Positions 8,630 through 15,770 of a stretch of 24,763 nucleotides of DNA are shown one piece after another. The stretch spans positions 1 to 24,763 of the forward strand of contig CAJMPK010000009.1 of assembly GCA_905215205.1 (NCBI GenBank), in the 5' to 3' direction. Source of the stretch: an uncultured bacterium (GTDB taxonomy: Bacteria > Actinomycetota > Coriobacteriia > Coriobacteriales > Coriobacteriaceae). A program made the translations under genes and the position numbers. The notes beneath the pieces are model-generated. The model searched no databases and had not been told where the DNA came from. It saw only the letters and a list, made by a program, of their open reading frames with translations. How positions within the stretch are numbered: position 1 is the stretch's first letter; each line of letters begins with the position of its first letter.

Positions 8630-9579
8630 GCATCGCCCCATTTGCGAGCGCGCGGGTCAAAAGCGCCGTAGGCAAGGTCGACGACCAGATTGATCACCGA
8701 ATTCAACAAGGCGATGACCAGCAGCACGCCCTGAATCACCGGATAGTCGCGACGCTCGATAGAGCTCGTGACCAGCTGGCCCAAACCAGGGATGTTAAAA
8801 ATGGCCTCAGTCACCACGGCGCCCGTAATCAGGGCGCCAAAAGAATAGCCGACCGAGGTGAGAATCGGCAGTGCCGCGTTGCGCAGGGCATGGGCCAGCA
8901 CCACGCGAACCTCGGAGACGCCCTTGGCACGCGCCGTCTTGACGCAGTCGAGCTGCATGGCCTCGATAACGCTCGAACGGGTCATGCGCATGAGCAGGGC
9001 CGCCTGCACGCATCCAAGCGATATGGCCGGCAACGCAAGATAGCGTAAATGGCTGAACCAACCCTTCGATAGCGGCGCATAGCCGGCCACCGGGAACACA
9101 CGCAACGTGACGGCAAACAGCCACATAAGCATGAGCGCCATCAAAAAGCCGGGTATCGCCACGCCCAAAAGAGCAACGACACGCAAGACCGCGTCGGTGC
9201 GCGACCCATGTTTGAGGGCAGCGACGACGCCACAGGGCAGTGCAATCAACAGCGCGATGAGCTGTGCCAGAATCGCGAGCGATAGCGTGGGGCCAAAGTG
9301 CTCTGCAATCGCCTGCGTGACGGGCTGGCGCATAAAATACGAATCGCCCAGGTCGCCGGTAAGCACGCCGCCCATCCAATCAACGTAGCGCTGCGGCAGC
9401 GGCTCGTTGAGTCCCAGGCTATCGTTGACGCGCTCGATCTGGTCGGCCGAAGCCTCCATGCCGAGCATCGAAGAGGCCGGGTCACCCGGTGTGAGATAGA
9501 TAATCAAAAACACGACGACCGAGATGATGAGCATCACCGGAACCATCGCGCCTATACGTTTGAGCGTGTACTTCAACAT
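8626..9579 (-). CDS. ABC importer permease, DppB/OppB class
   Basis: A 317-residue permease starting MLKYTLKRIGAMVPVML, the standard DppB/OppB first helix. The GDPASSMLGMEAS segment follows, then five more helices and the EAA loop DCVKTARAKGVSEVRVVLAHALRNA. Ends in ATGA overlap with the DppC-like gene. GAGGGG lies about 15 nt before the ATG, farther than ideal. The gap before it (9580-9667) contains a GC-rich hairpin that separates it from the highly expressed binding-protein gene, as is common in Opp-type operons. Confidence 0.94.
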   Translation of the reverse strand: MLKYTLKRIGAMVPVMLIISVVVFLIIYLTPGDPASSMLGMEASADQIERVNDSLGLNEPLPQRYVDWMGGVLTGDLGDSYFMRQPVTQAIAEHFGPTLSLAILAQLIALLIALPCGVVAALKHGSRTDAVLRVVALLGVAIPGFLMALMLMWLFAVTLRVFPVAGYAPLSKGWFSHLRYLALPAISLGCVQAALLMRMTRSSVIEAMQLDCVKTARAKGVSEVRVVLAHALRNAALPILTSVGYSFGALITGAVVTEAIFNIPGLGQLVTSSIERRDYPVIQGVLLVIALLNSVINLVVDLAYGAFDPRARKWGDA

Positions 9580-9613
9580 GCGAGGCGTCTATTTCCCCTC
9601 TGAACGTGGACAG

Positions 9614-9657
9614 GGCGTGGCGGCCACAGGGGACCAGACCCCTCCAGCCGCCACGCC
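9614..9657 (-). promoter_or_regulatory. GC-rich hairpin between binding-protein and permease genes
   Basis: A perfect 11-bp stem GGCGTGGCGGC/GCCGCCACGCC (9614-9624 with 9647-9657) encloses a second 5-bp stem AGGGG/CCCCT (9628-9632, 9639-9643). No U-tract follows on the minus strand, so full termination is unlikely. Hairpins at this place in importer operons usually stabilise the 3' end of the binding-protein message or cause partial attenuation, giving more binding protein than permease. Confidence 0.7.
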
Positions 9658-9667
9658 ATCTATTGCA

Positions 9668-11278
9668 TTACTCCGGACGCTTGGCGTTCCAGATGATGGC
9701 GCCGTCGAGCACCTCGACGTCCTCGACGTCTGCCTGGGTGCCCGTGATGGAAGCGTAGTGGCAAAGCGGCTCGATGACGGCGATCTCATAGAGACGCTCC
9801 TGAGCTTCGGCCCACTTCTTGGCCGCGGCGTCGGTGTCCTTGGCGGTGCGGGTCTCAGCCACGAGCTTGAGAGCCTTCTCGTCGGACAGGCCATAGAAGG
9901 CCTTGGAGACCGAGAGGGACTGGGCCGGGATGGGCTTGTAGTTGGTAGAGGCCACGAAGAGGTCCCACTGCTCGGGCTTGCCGGAGCGGATGTCCATGAA
10001 GGTCGCGAACTCGTAGCTGTCGACCTCGGCGGTGAAGCCGGCCTTCTCGAGCTGCTCCTGCAGCGCGACGGTGGCGTTGTACATATCCTTGTAGTCGGGG
10101 GTGGTCAGCAGCTTGACCGTCTCACCGGCATAGGAGGTCTTGGCCAGGGCCTTCTTGGCGGCCTTGGCGTCGGCCTGGTTGAAGTACTTCTTGCCCGCGT
10201 CGGTCGCCCACTGAGCGTTCTCGGGGTTGCCAAGGTTGGGATCGATATTGAAGAGCTCCTTCTCGCCATAGGCGGCAAGAGCGGCCGCCTCGCAGTCGAT
10301 AGCCATGAGGGCGCACTTGCGGATCTCCTCGTCGGCGAAGACGCCCTCGTTCATGTTGAGGAAGGCGGTCAGAACGCCGGCGTTATGGGTGTAGAGCTTG
10401 ACGTCGTCGTTGCCGTCGAAGTCGTGGTAGTTCTCGGTGGGGATCTCGCCAGCGACATCGTACTCGCCGGTCTCAAACCCGCTCACGCGCGTGGAGGCCT
10501 CGGTCACGAACTGATAGTAGATGTCCTTGGTGGGCGCGGAGACCTTGCCGGTGTAGCCCGAAGCCTTGCCGTGGGCGGCGACATAGTCCTCGTAGCGGGT
10601 GAGATGGACGTACTGGTCCTGCTTCCACTCCACAAACTTGTAGGCACCGGTACCCACGTACTCGGTCACGCCGGTATCGCCCGCGGCCTCGATGACCTCG
10701 GAGGGGAAAATACCCGGATACTGGGAGTGGTTGCCCAGGATGATCAGAAAGTCGATGGCGGGCTCGGTCAGCGTGCAGGTGACCTCGTGGTCGCCCGAGG
10801 CGGCGAAGGCGGCACCGGGCAGCAGGCTCGCGGCGCGGTCGTTGACGGTGAGCCAGCGGTTCATCGAGGCCACGACGTCCTCGGAACCAAACTCCTTGCC
10901 GTTGTGGAAGGTGACGCCCTCGCGCAGCTTGATGGTGTAGGTCAGGCCGTCGTCGGAGACCTCATAGCCCTTGGCCAGCACGGGCTGGGGCTCGTAGTCG
11001 CTATCGAGGCCAAAGAGCGGCTCGACGACGTTGCAGATGATGTCCATGGTCACAAGCGACGACGTGGTGTGCGGATCGAGGCCGTCCGGGCTCGCCGGGA
11101 GCGCGATCTGCAGCTCGTCGCGATACTCCACATCCTGGCCGGAGGCAGCGGCGCTACCGCTCTCGGCGCCCGAACCGCCGCAGCCGGCGAGGCCGAGGCC
11201 CGCCATGGCGCACAGGGCAGCGGAGCCGGTCAGAAAACCGCGACGGGAAACGCCCGCCTTGAAAAGGTCGTTGTTCAT
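9668..11278 (-). CDS. Family 5 extracellular solute-binding lipoprotein of the ABC importer
   Basis: A 536-residue SBP_bac_5 (OppA/DppA/NikA-type) protein. The N-terminus has a twin-arginine motif SRRGFL (residues 11-16), a hydrophobic stretch and a lipobox LAGC with Cys33, followed by a Gly/Ser/Ala-rich linker. Family 5 motifs include DGLDPHTT, a SDDGLTYTIKLREGVTFHNGK-like segment and YVGTGAYKF. It would be anchored outside the membrane and hand ligand to the permeases. The start at 11278 has AAAGGA. It lies between dehydratase-like copy 2 and the permeases, so its ligand may feed the enzymes of this run. Peptide, nickel chelate or another solute are all possible. No ligand-specific residues can be named from sequence. 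Confidence 0.94.
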   Translation of the reverse strand: MNNDLFKAGVSRRGFLTGSAALCAMAGLGLAGCGGSGAESGSAAASGQDVEYRDELQIALPASPDGLDPHTTSSLVTMDIICNVVEPLFGLDSDYEPQPVLAKGYEVSDDGLTYTIKLREGVTFHNGKEFGSEDVVASMNRWLTVNDRAASLLPGAAFAASGDHEVTCTLTEPAIDFLIILGNHSQYPGIFPSEVIEAAGDTGVTEYVGTGAYKFVEWKQDQYVHLTRYEDYVAAHGKASGYTGKVSAPTKDIYYQFVTEASTRVSGFETGEYDVAGEIPTENYHDFDGNDDVKLYTHNAGVLTAFLNMNEGVFADEEIRKCALMAIDCEAAALAAYGEKELFNIDPNLGNPENAQWATDAGKKYFNQADAKAAKKALAKTSYAGETVKLLTTPDYKDMYNATVALQEQLEKAGFTAEVDSYEFATFMDIRSGKPEQWDLFVASTNYKPIPAQSLSVSKAFYGLSDEKALKLVAETRTAKDTDAAAKKWAEAQERLYEIAVIEPLCHYASITGTQADVEDVEVLDGAIIWNAKRPE

Positions 11279-11313
11279 TGAGTTCCTTTCGTGACTGAAC
11301 AAACGGATAGAAT

Positions 11314-11395
11314 CTGCCGGGACGGCGGAAATCCCCGCCCCGGCAGCTATGCGAAGCCGGTCGGCACCCTGCGGTGCATCCGGACACCGGCCGGC
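11314..11395 (-). promoter_or_regulatory. Two adjacent hairpins in the gap upstream of the binding-protein gene
   Basis: The 184-nt gap holds two strong hairpins. One is an 8-bp perfect stem CTGCCGGG/CCCGGCAG (11314-11321 with 11339-11346) whose loop is GC-rich and partly paired. The other is a 14-position stem (11356-11369 with 11382-11395) with one mismatch and three wobble pairs. Neither has a U-tract on the minus strand. They may attenuate or process the transcript between dehydratase-like copy 2 and the importer. I see no convincing promoter here. Confidence 0.5.
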
Positions 11396-11462
11396 ATGGC
11401 AACAGAGAAATCCCTATCACGCGGATAGGAACACCCGGCGGCACAGCTTAGCGCAGGTGCGG

Positions 11463-12746
11463 CTAAATCGTCTCGAGGAAGGCCTCGATGCGGGTCTGGA
11501 GCTGACCGGCGTCCTCGCCGGCGTAGTCGGTCGTGATGTGCATAAACGGAATGCCTGCCTCCTCGGCGGCCTTCTCCACGGCAAACGACTCCATCTCGTA
11601 GAGCGTGCAGAACTGCAGGGCCACGTCGACGATGCCGTCGGCATGCAGGTCCTTGGCCATCTGGACAATGTCCTTCATACGCTGGTCGTTGGGCGTAAAG
11701 ACGGCGCAGTTGATCTTAAAGTAGCGCTCGGCGATGGCGTCGAGCATCTCGTCGACCGTCTCACCGGACTCGTCGACCAAGTCCTTGTAATAGCGCGAAC
11801 CCGTGCAGGACTCCTCGCCCACCACAACGCCGCCGGACTTCTCGATGAGGTTGAACAGCTTCCAGTTGGGCACGGCCATGGGCGTACCGGTGTACAGGAT
11901 GCGCTTGGTGCCCTTGGGCGCTACGCCCTCGCCGGCCTCGACACGCTGCTCGCACTCAGCCGCCATATCGTTGATGGCGCCAGTCAGACGCGGCGTGTCG
12001 TCCATAAAGGCGGCCTGGACGGTCAGCAGGCTGTCGAGACCGCTGATAGGTGCCGGGTCGGCAGCGCGCGTGGCAGCGAGGCGCTGCAAGGCACGGCGCT
12101 TCTCATTGACGGCGTGGATGGCGACCTTCAGACGCTCAGGCGTAATCTTGACGCCGCACTCTTCCTCGATCTTGGCGGCGAGCTTCTTGACCTCGGCCTT
12201 CCAGGTCACGAGCGTCGACTCGTCGTGCACGTTGGGAATATCCATGACGTACATGTTCTTTTGCGTGGCAAAGAACTCGTAGGCCTTCTTCTTGCCATCG
12301 CAGGTGTTCTCGCCTACCACCAGGTCGCTCGACTCAATGTAGGGGCAGACCTCACCCAGCTTAAAGCCGGCAAAGCTCTTGATAAGCGGGCAGGTGTTGC
12401 GCGGCAGGTGTTCCTCGACCTTGTCCGTTGCCCAGTCGGCACCCGAGCACAGACCCACGGGAATGCCGTCACAGGCAAGCACGATCTCCTCGGGCACGTA
12501 CACGCAGAACGAGCCCACGATCTTGGTGGCCTCACCGGCCTCCTTCTTGTCGAGCATCTCCTTAATACGGCCGCTGTGGATGTTGGTGGCCACAAAGTCC
12601 AGGTAGGACGTGGACTTTGGGCGATTGTTCTGCGTCAGGAACATGTCCCCGTACATCTGGCCCACGGCGCCCAGCAGCATGTCGTGGTCGGCAAGATTCA
12701 TGCCGAGGCTCTCCCACATCGGATGGAAATCAAATTCTTCAGCCAT
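11463..12746 (-). CDS. 2-hydroxyacyl-CoA dehydratase family / double-cubane-cluster-like protein, copy 2
   Basis: A 427-residue paralog of the protein at 5948-4785, with about 40 extra N-terminal residues. Shared Cys positions are SFC (81), GLC (100), TCPLIKS (119), VCPY (134), ENTCDGKKK (149), ESC (314), INCAVFTPND (347) and LQFC (380). That is eight Cys in the same order as copy 1 (42, 61, 80, 95, 110, 277, 307, 340). Copy 1's extra Cys at 251 and 273 are absent. These ligands imply an Fe-S or double-cubane cluster fed by the activase. This is the first gene of the run, after a 440-nt leader region. The ribosome site GAGGGG lies 7 nt upstream, framed by GGTTC and GAACC, which could pair around it. 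Substrate is unknown. Confidence 0.9.
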   Translation of the reverse strand: MAEEFDFHPMWESLGMNLADHDMLLGAVGQMYGDMFLTQNNRPKSTSYLDFVATNIHSGRIKEMLDKKEAGEATKIVGSFCVYVPEEIVLACDGIPVGLCSGADWATDKVEEHLPRNTCPLIKSFAGFKLGEVCPYIESSDLVVGENTCDGKKKAYEFFATQKNMYVMDIPNVHDESTLVTWKAEVKKLAAKIEEECGVKITPERLKVAIHAVNEKRRALQRLAATRAADPAPISGLDSLLTVQAAFMDDTPRLTGAINDMAAECEQRVEAGEGVAPKGTKRILYTGTPMAVPNWKLFNLIEKSGGVVVGEESCTGSRYYKDLVDESGETVDEMLDAIAERYFKINCAVFTPNDQRMKDIVQMAKDLHADGIVDVALQFCTLYEMESFAVEKAAEEAGIPFMHITTDYAGEDAGQLQTRIEAFLETI

Positions 12747-12803
12747 GGCGGTTCCCCTCTTGAACCAAAAACGGATAACAGCGGTATCGATGCACGACGG
12801 GTG

Positions 12804-12830
12804 GCGAAAACCCGACCGCGCGAAAACCCG
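12804..12830. repeat. 11-bp direct repeat GCGAAAACCCG, two copies
   Basis: Identical copies at 12804-12814 and 12820-12830, a start-to-start spacing of 16, about 60-85 nt upstream of the start at 12746. On the minus-strand RNA each copy is GC-flanked with an internal UUUU. They could be protein sites or alternative pairing partners in the leader. No known motif is recognised. Confidence 0.6.
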
Positions 12831-12905
12831 GAATTTTGGGGAATCTGCTTTGCAGCTGATTATTTAGTTGTGCATCGTCTCTCCCGGAGCCGTGAACAAA
12901 CCTGC

Positions 12906-12974
12906 TCATATGCGGCCCCGAGCCATATACAGGGCGCGCGCGGCAACGCGACGCGAATATGTCTTCTGCGGCAT
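12906..12974 (-). CDS. Small leader ORF, 22 codons
   Basis: The ATG at 12974 is preceded by AAAGGAGGG with 7-nt spacing, one of the best ribosome sites in the window. The peptide is MPQKTYSRRVAARALYMARG then RI, ending at TGA. It is basic (five Arg, one Lys) with no transmembrane segment and no Cys. It lies inside the leader of the 13-gene run, 160 nt before the first large gene. It may be a translated leader peptide for attenuation or a microprotein. No family is recognised and coding is unproven. Confidence 0.4.
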   Translation of the reverse strand: MPQKTYSRRVAARALYMARGRI

Positions 12975-13000
12975 GTGCGCACCCTCCTTTACAAGTTAAG

Positions 13001-13054
13001 GTCAACTATATCAACGATTGTCAACGATTGTCGTCCAGACGAACACCGTTGACA
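13001..13054 (-). repeat. Tandem 10-bp repeats and strong leader hairpin
   Basis: TCAACGATTG occurs twice in tandem (13011-13030) beside a degenerate third unit GTCAACTATA. On the minus-strand RNA, 13054-13039 pairs with 13034-13019 over 16 positions (13 Watson-Crick, one G-U, two mismatches) with a 4-nt loop CUGG. The 5' arm end UGUCAACG can pair with the perfect repeat unit or, less well, with the next one, so alternative folds are possible. At DNA level the same bases contain a second promoter candidate: ACGACA at 13034-13029, an 18-nt spacer, and TATAGT at 13010-13005. Confidence 0.55.
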
Positions 13055-13092
13055 TTCGTACGACAGCGTCGTGTGCCGTCGCTTAATAAATA

Positions 13093-13120
13093 ATTATCTT
13101 GATTGATAATAGTTTGTCAT
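13093..13120 (-). promoter_or_regulatory. Candidate promoter with overlapping palindromic operator
   Basis: On the minus strand, ATGACA (13120-13115) and GATAAT (13098-13093) are each one base from the sigma-70-type consensus, with a 16-nt spacer. An 18-nt palindrome ATTATC-N6-GATAAT (13093-13110) covers the -10 element and most of the spacer, where a repressor would act. The stretch is markedly AT-rich against its GC-rich surroundings. It would drive dehydratase-like copy 2 and the genes after it. Confidence 0.5.
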
Positions 13121-13141
13121 CCCCCATTTGGCGAGCGGCAA

Positions 13142-13174
13142 GACAAAGCCGCCGAGGCTTATATCCCCGACGGC
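13142..13174 (-). terminator. Weak terminator-like hairpin after modC
   Basis: Arms 13148-13157 and 13165-13174 pair at 8 of 10 positions, followed on the minus strand by TTTGTCTT. It lies 12 nt after the modC stop. The imperfect stem and broken U-tract make termination plausible but not certain. Read-through into the leader of the next run is possible. Confidence 0.45.
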
Positions 13175-13185
13175 ATTACCCGGCG

Positions 13186-14256
13186 CTATCGACAAACCAA
13201 ATGGATCTTACTCGCATCGAAGTGCATGCGCAGCGTCTCGCCTGCTTGCGGCAGCTTCTCGACAGGCACGCCCACCTTGTTGACCTTCCACTGCAGACGC
13301 GTGGGCGCATCAGCACGCGGCACGTCCAGCAGCACCAGGCGCTCAAAGCGCGAATCGCTCACACGGGCCACGTGCAAATCGTAACTGTTGCGGCCCCGCT
13401 CAGCACGATTGTCAACATGGAAGTAGCTTGCGCGAATGCCCAGGTACGCCACGTCATCGGGAACCTCGCGACCCACGTTAAAGGTCATGCCCCAGTCGAG
13501 AGCCTCAACTTCTTCGTCGCCGATCTTGCGCGCCCGGCTTGTGTTCTTGCAGCCCGTTAGGCGCAGCGCCGCCAGCGTCTGCGGACGTCGGACCACGTCC
13601 TCAACGGAGCCAATCTCCTCAACATGCCCGTCGTGCATCACGCAGATGCGCTGGCACAGGCGACACGCTTCGTCGATGTCGTGGCTCACGTAGAGCACGG
13701 TGCGGTTGCATACATCAAACAGGTCGAGCATGTTCTGTTCGAGCGCGCTCTTAAGGTAGGCATCGAGCGCGCTCATGGGCTCGTCAAACATAAAGATGCC
13801 CGGATGCGCCGCCACCATACGGGCAAGCGCCACGCGTTGCTGCTGACCGCCCGAGAGGCGCGCGGGATATCGGTCGGCAAAATCGGCCAGACCGAAAATG
13901 CCCAGATAGCGCTCGGCGAGCTTTTTGCGCGCGGCGGCGTCGCCCGCATCCTTTACACCGGCGCATACGTTATCGGCCACCGTCATGTTGGGAAACAGCT
14001 GATAGTTTTGGAACAACAGGGCGCATTTTCGCTCCTGGGGCGACAGGTTGATGCCCGCCGCAGAGTCAAAAAAGGTCACGCCGTTGACGACGATCTTGCC
14101 CTCGTCGGGCGTCTCCACACCGGCAACGCAGCGCAAGGTGCAGCTCTTGCCGCAACCTGAGGCGCCCAGCAGCGCCACGCGCTCCTCGCCGGCCTCAAGC
14201 TGCATATCGAGCACAAACCCGGGATAACGTTTCTTAATATCCAAAACGAGCGACAT
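13186..14256 (-). CDS. modC: Molybdate ABC transporter ATP-binding protein ModC
   Basis: A 356-residue ABC ATPase: Walker A GASGCGKS (31-38), Q-loop LLFQNYQLFPNM, signature LSGGQQQR (133-140), Walker B IFMFDEP and switch His in YVSHDIDEA. A C-terminal domain of about 120 residues follows, in the position of the MOP/TOBE oxyanion-binding domain of ModC/CysA types. The start at 14256 lies 3 nt after the modB stop, with GGAGG upstream. Molybdate (or tungstate) is the expected substrate because of ModA, ModB and the adjacent molybdopterin genes. Confidence 0.93.
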   Translation of the reverse strand: MSLVLDIKKRYPGFVLDMQLEAGEERVALLGASGCGKSCTLRCVAGVETPDEGKIVVNGVTFFDSAAGINLSPQERKCALLFQNYQLFPNMTVADNVCAGVKDAGDAAARKKLAERYLGIFGLADFADRYPARLSGGQQQRVALARMVAAHPGIFMFDEPMSALDAYLKSALEQNMLDLFDVCNRTVLYVSHDIDEACRLCQRICVMHDGHVEEIGSVEDVVRRPQTLAALRLTGCKNTSRARKIGDEEVEALDWGMTFNVGREVPDDVAYLGIRASYFHVDNRAERGRNSYDLHVARVSDSRFERLVLLDVPRADAPTRLQWKVNKVGVPVEKLPQAGETLRMHFDASKIHLVCR

Positions 14257-14259
14257 GGC

Positions 14260-15702
14260 TTATCGACCTCCCTTTGCGGCCGTGTCATCGCGCATAAGCT
14301 CGGCCAGCGCCTCGCGATCGATACGCAGGGCATCGCCACCCGCCGGGTCGAGCGAATCGCCCTGTCCGGCGAGTTCTTTGGCCTGTTTGCGCTTCGCACG
14401 GGAGAGACCACGCTCGCGATACTTTTGCGAATGCGCCGTGTACATGTTGATGAATAGGATGACCAGGAAACTAAACACGATCACGACGACGACCCAAAAG
14501 AGGGCCACGGTCGTGTTGCCGCCCATCCACTCAAAGTAGATGGCGATGGGAATGGTCTGCGTAATACCGGCGTAGTTGCCCGCAAAGAACAGGGTGCAGC
14601 CAAACTCGCCCATAGCACGCGCGAAGGCGAGCACCGTGCCCGCTGCGATTGAGGACCAACCAAGGGGCATCATAAGCTTGGTAAAGATGCGATGCTCGGA
14701 CCAGCCCAGCGTGCGCGCCGCATCGAGCATCTGCGTGTCGAGGCTCTCGAAGGCTCCGAGTGCCGTACGATAGACGAGCGGGAACGACACCACCACGGCA
14801 GAGATCACCGCCGCGGGCCAGGTAAAGACGATCGAGATGCCGTGCGCGATGAGCCACTGGCCCACCCCGGTCGAGCGGCCAAACAGCATGAGGAGCAGAA
14901 AGCCGCACACCGTGGGCGGCAGCACCATGGGGATAGTAAAGACAGAATCGAGCAAGCCCTTGATACGACTCGAGGTACCCATAGTTTTCCACGCGGCGAA
15001 CAGGCCCAGCGCAAAGGAGATCAGCAGGGCAAGGCCGCTCGTTTTTATGGACACCCAAAACGGGCGATAGTCGATGTCGCCCAAAAAGGAGGACAGAGAG
15101 GTCAAGGGCCCCTGTTCATCTCGCAACACGACAGACGATGCCTCTACCATTTGAGCGCTATCAAGCCAACGCGCGCCGCCCTTGGCATCACCCGAGGCTG
15201 ATGCGATCACCACATAGCGGTCTCCATCCGCACCGCGCTCGTCAAAGCCATAGGTATACCCGCCGGCATCAAACGTTGTTTCCGCCGTGACATACCAAGG
15301 AAGATCCACGTCCCCTAGCTGCGCACCTCCCATGCAGTTTGCGCTGTCGAGCTTACAGACGAGGGCTTTGAGACCCGATACGCACTCGTTATCCTGCGGA
15401 TCCAATCCATACTTCTCGACCGCCTTGGGCGATATCCACACCACAACGCGATCGGCAGCAGGCGCCACCACAAGGTCCACGTCCTCGTCAACGGGAAAAC
15501 GGTAGCCCTCAGGCTGGCCCTCCATGGCACGAGCGGTCCCCTTGGCCAACCGCTCAAAACCCTCGATCCCATAGGAAAGCCCATGAGCGGTCGCAGCAAC
15601 CTGGGCCCCGTCCTCAGCGTCCCCAGCAAACGCAAATCCCGGCACCCAGCAAAGCGCGAAGGTCAAAGCACAGGCGACAAGCATGCGGAATCTATTAAGC
15701 AC
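14260..15702 (-). CDS. modB: Molybdate ABC transporter permease ModB with large extracytoplasmic N-terminal domain
   Basis: The permease part (about residues 216-445) has five hydrophobic helices and the EAA-type loop MLDAARTLGWSEHRIFTKLMM, as in ModB. ModB is usually 220-270 residues. This protein is 480. Ahead of the permease is a signal-peptide-like helix (residues 7-26, ending GFAFA), then about 190 hydrophilic residues with Cys107, Cys116 and Cys123. A cytoplasmic tail of about 50 residues ends the protein. I chose GTG at 15702 because GGAG lies 6 nt upstream and it yields a proper signal sequence. ATG at 15684 and GTG at 15771 are alternatives. The reading frame is continuous, so this is not a frameshift artefact. 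The role of the extra domain is unknown. Confidence 0.88.
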   Translation of the reverse strand: MLNRFRMLVACALTFALCWVPGFAFAGDAEDGAQVAATAHGLSYGIEGFERLAKGTARAMEGQPEGYRFPVDEDVDLVVAPAADRVVVWISPKAVEKYGLDPQDNECVSGLKALVCKLDSANCMGGAQLGDVDLPWYVTAETTFDAGGYTYGFDERGADGDRYVVIASASGDAKGGARWLDSAQMVEASSVVLRDEQGPLTSLSSFLGDIDYRPFWVSIKTSGLALLISFALGLFAAWKTMGTSSRIKGLLDSVFTIPMVLPPTVCGFLLLMLFGRSTGVGQWLIAHGISIVFTWPAAVISAVVVSFPLVYRTALGAFESLDTQMLDAARTLGWSEHRIFTKLMMPLGWSSIAAGTVLAFARAMGEFGCTLFFAGNYAGITQTIPIAIYFEWMGGNTTVALFWVVVVIVFSFLVILFINMYTAHSQKYRERGLSRAKRKQAKELAGQGDSLDPAGGDALRIDREALAELMRDDTAAKGGR

Positions 15703-15770
15703 GAAAAGCTCCAAGCGAATACAAGGACGGAGTGAAACACAAAACGATGAAATTATCGCGCCAAGCCGCA

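Larger units (their letters stand above)
12747..13185. other. Long intergenic leader region upstream of the 13-gene run
   Basis: About 440 bases without a conventional gene, between modC and dehydratase-like copy 2. From the modC side it holds a weak terminator hairpin, an AT-rich promoter candidate with a palindrome, a long hairpin with tandem 10-bp repeats, a 22-codon ORF with a strong ribosome site, and an 11-bp direct repeat near the gene start. If the promoter at 13093-13120 is used, the 5' leader is about 340 nt, which suggests RNA-level control. Confidence 0.7.

Noticed and set aside
12867..12974. Selenocysteine read-through of the TGA ending the 22-codon leader ORF
   Set aside because: The frame continues only 14 codons to a TAA, and no convincing SECIS hairpin follows the TGA at the right distance.
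13001..13030. Tandem 10-bp repeats as a CRISPR fragment
   Set aside because: Units are adjacent with no spacers, far too short for CRISPR repeats, and there are no cas genes nearby.
9524..13052. Two long plus-strand frames (9524-11281 and 11349-13052)
   Set aside because: They mirror the binding-protein gene and dehydratase-like copy 2. Low-complexity Val/Gly/Leu-rich or His/Arg-rich translations, no ribosome sites and no domain.
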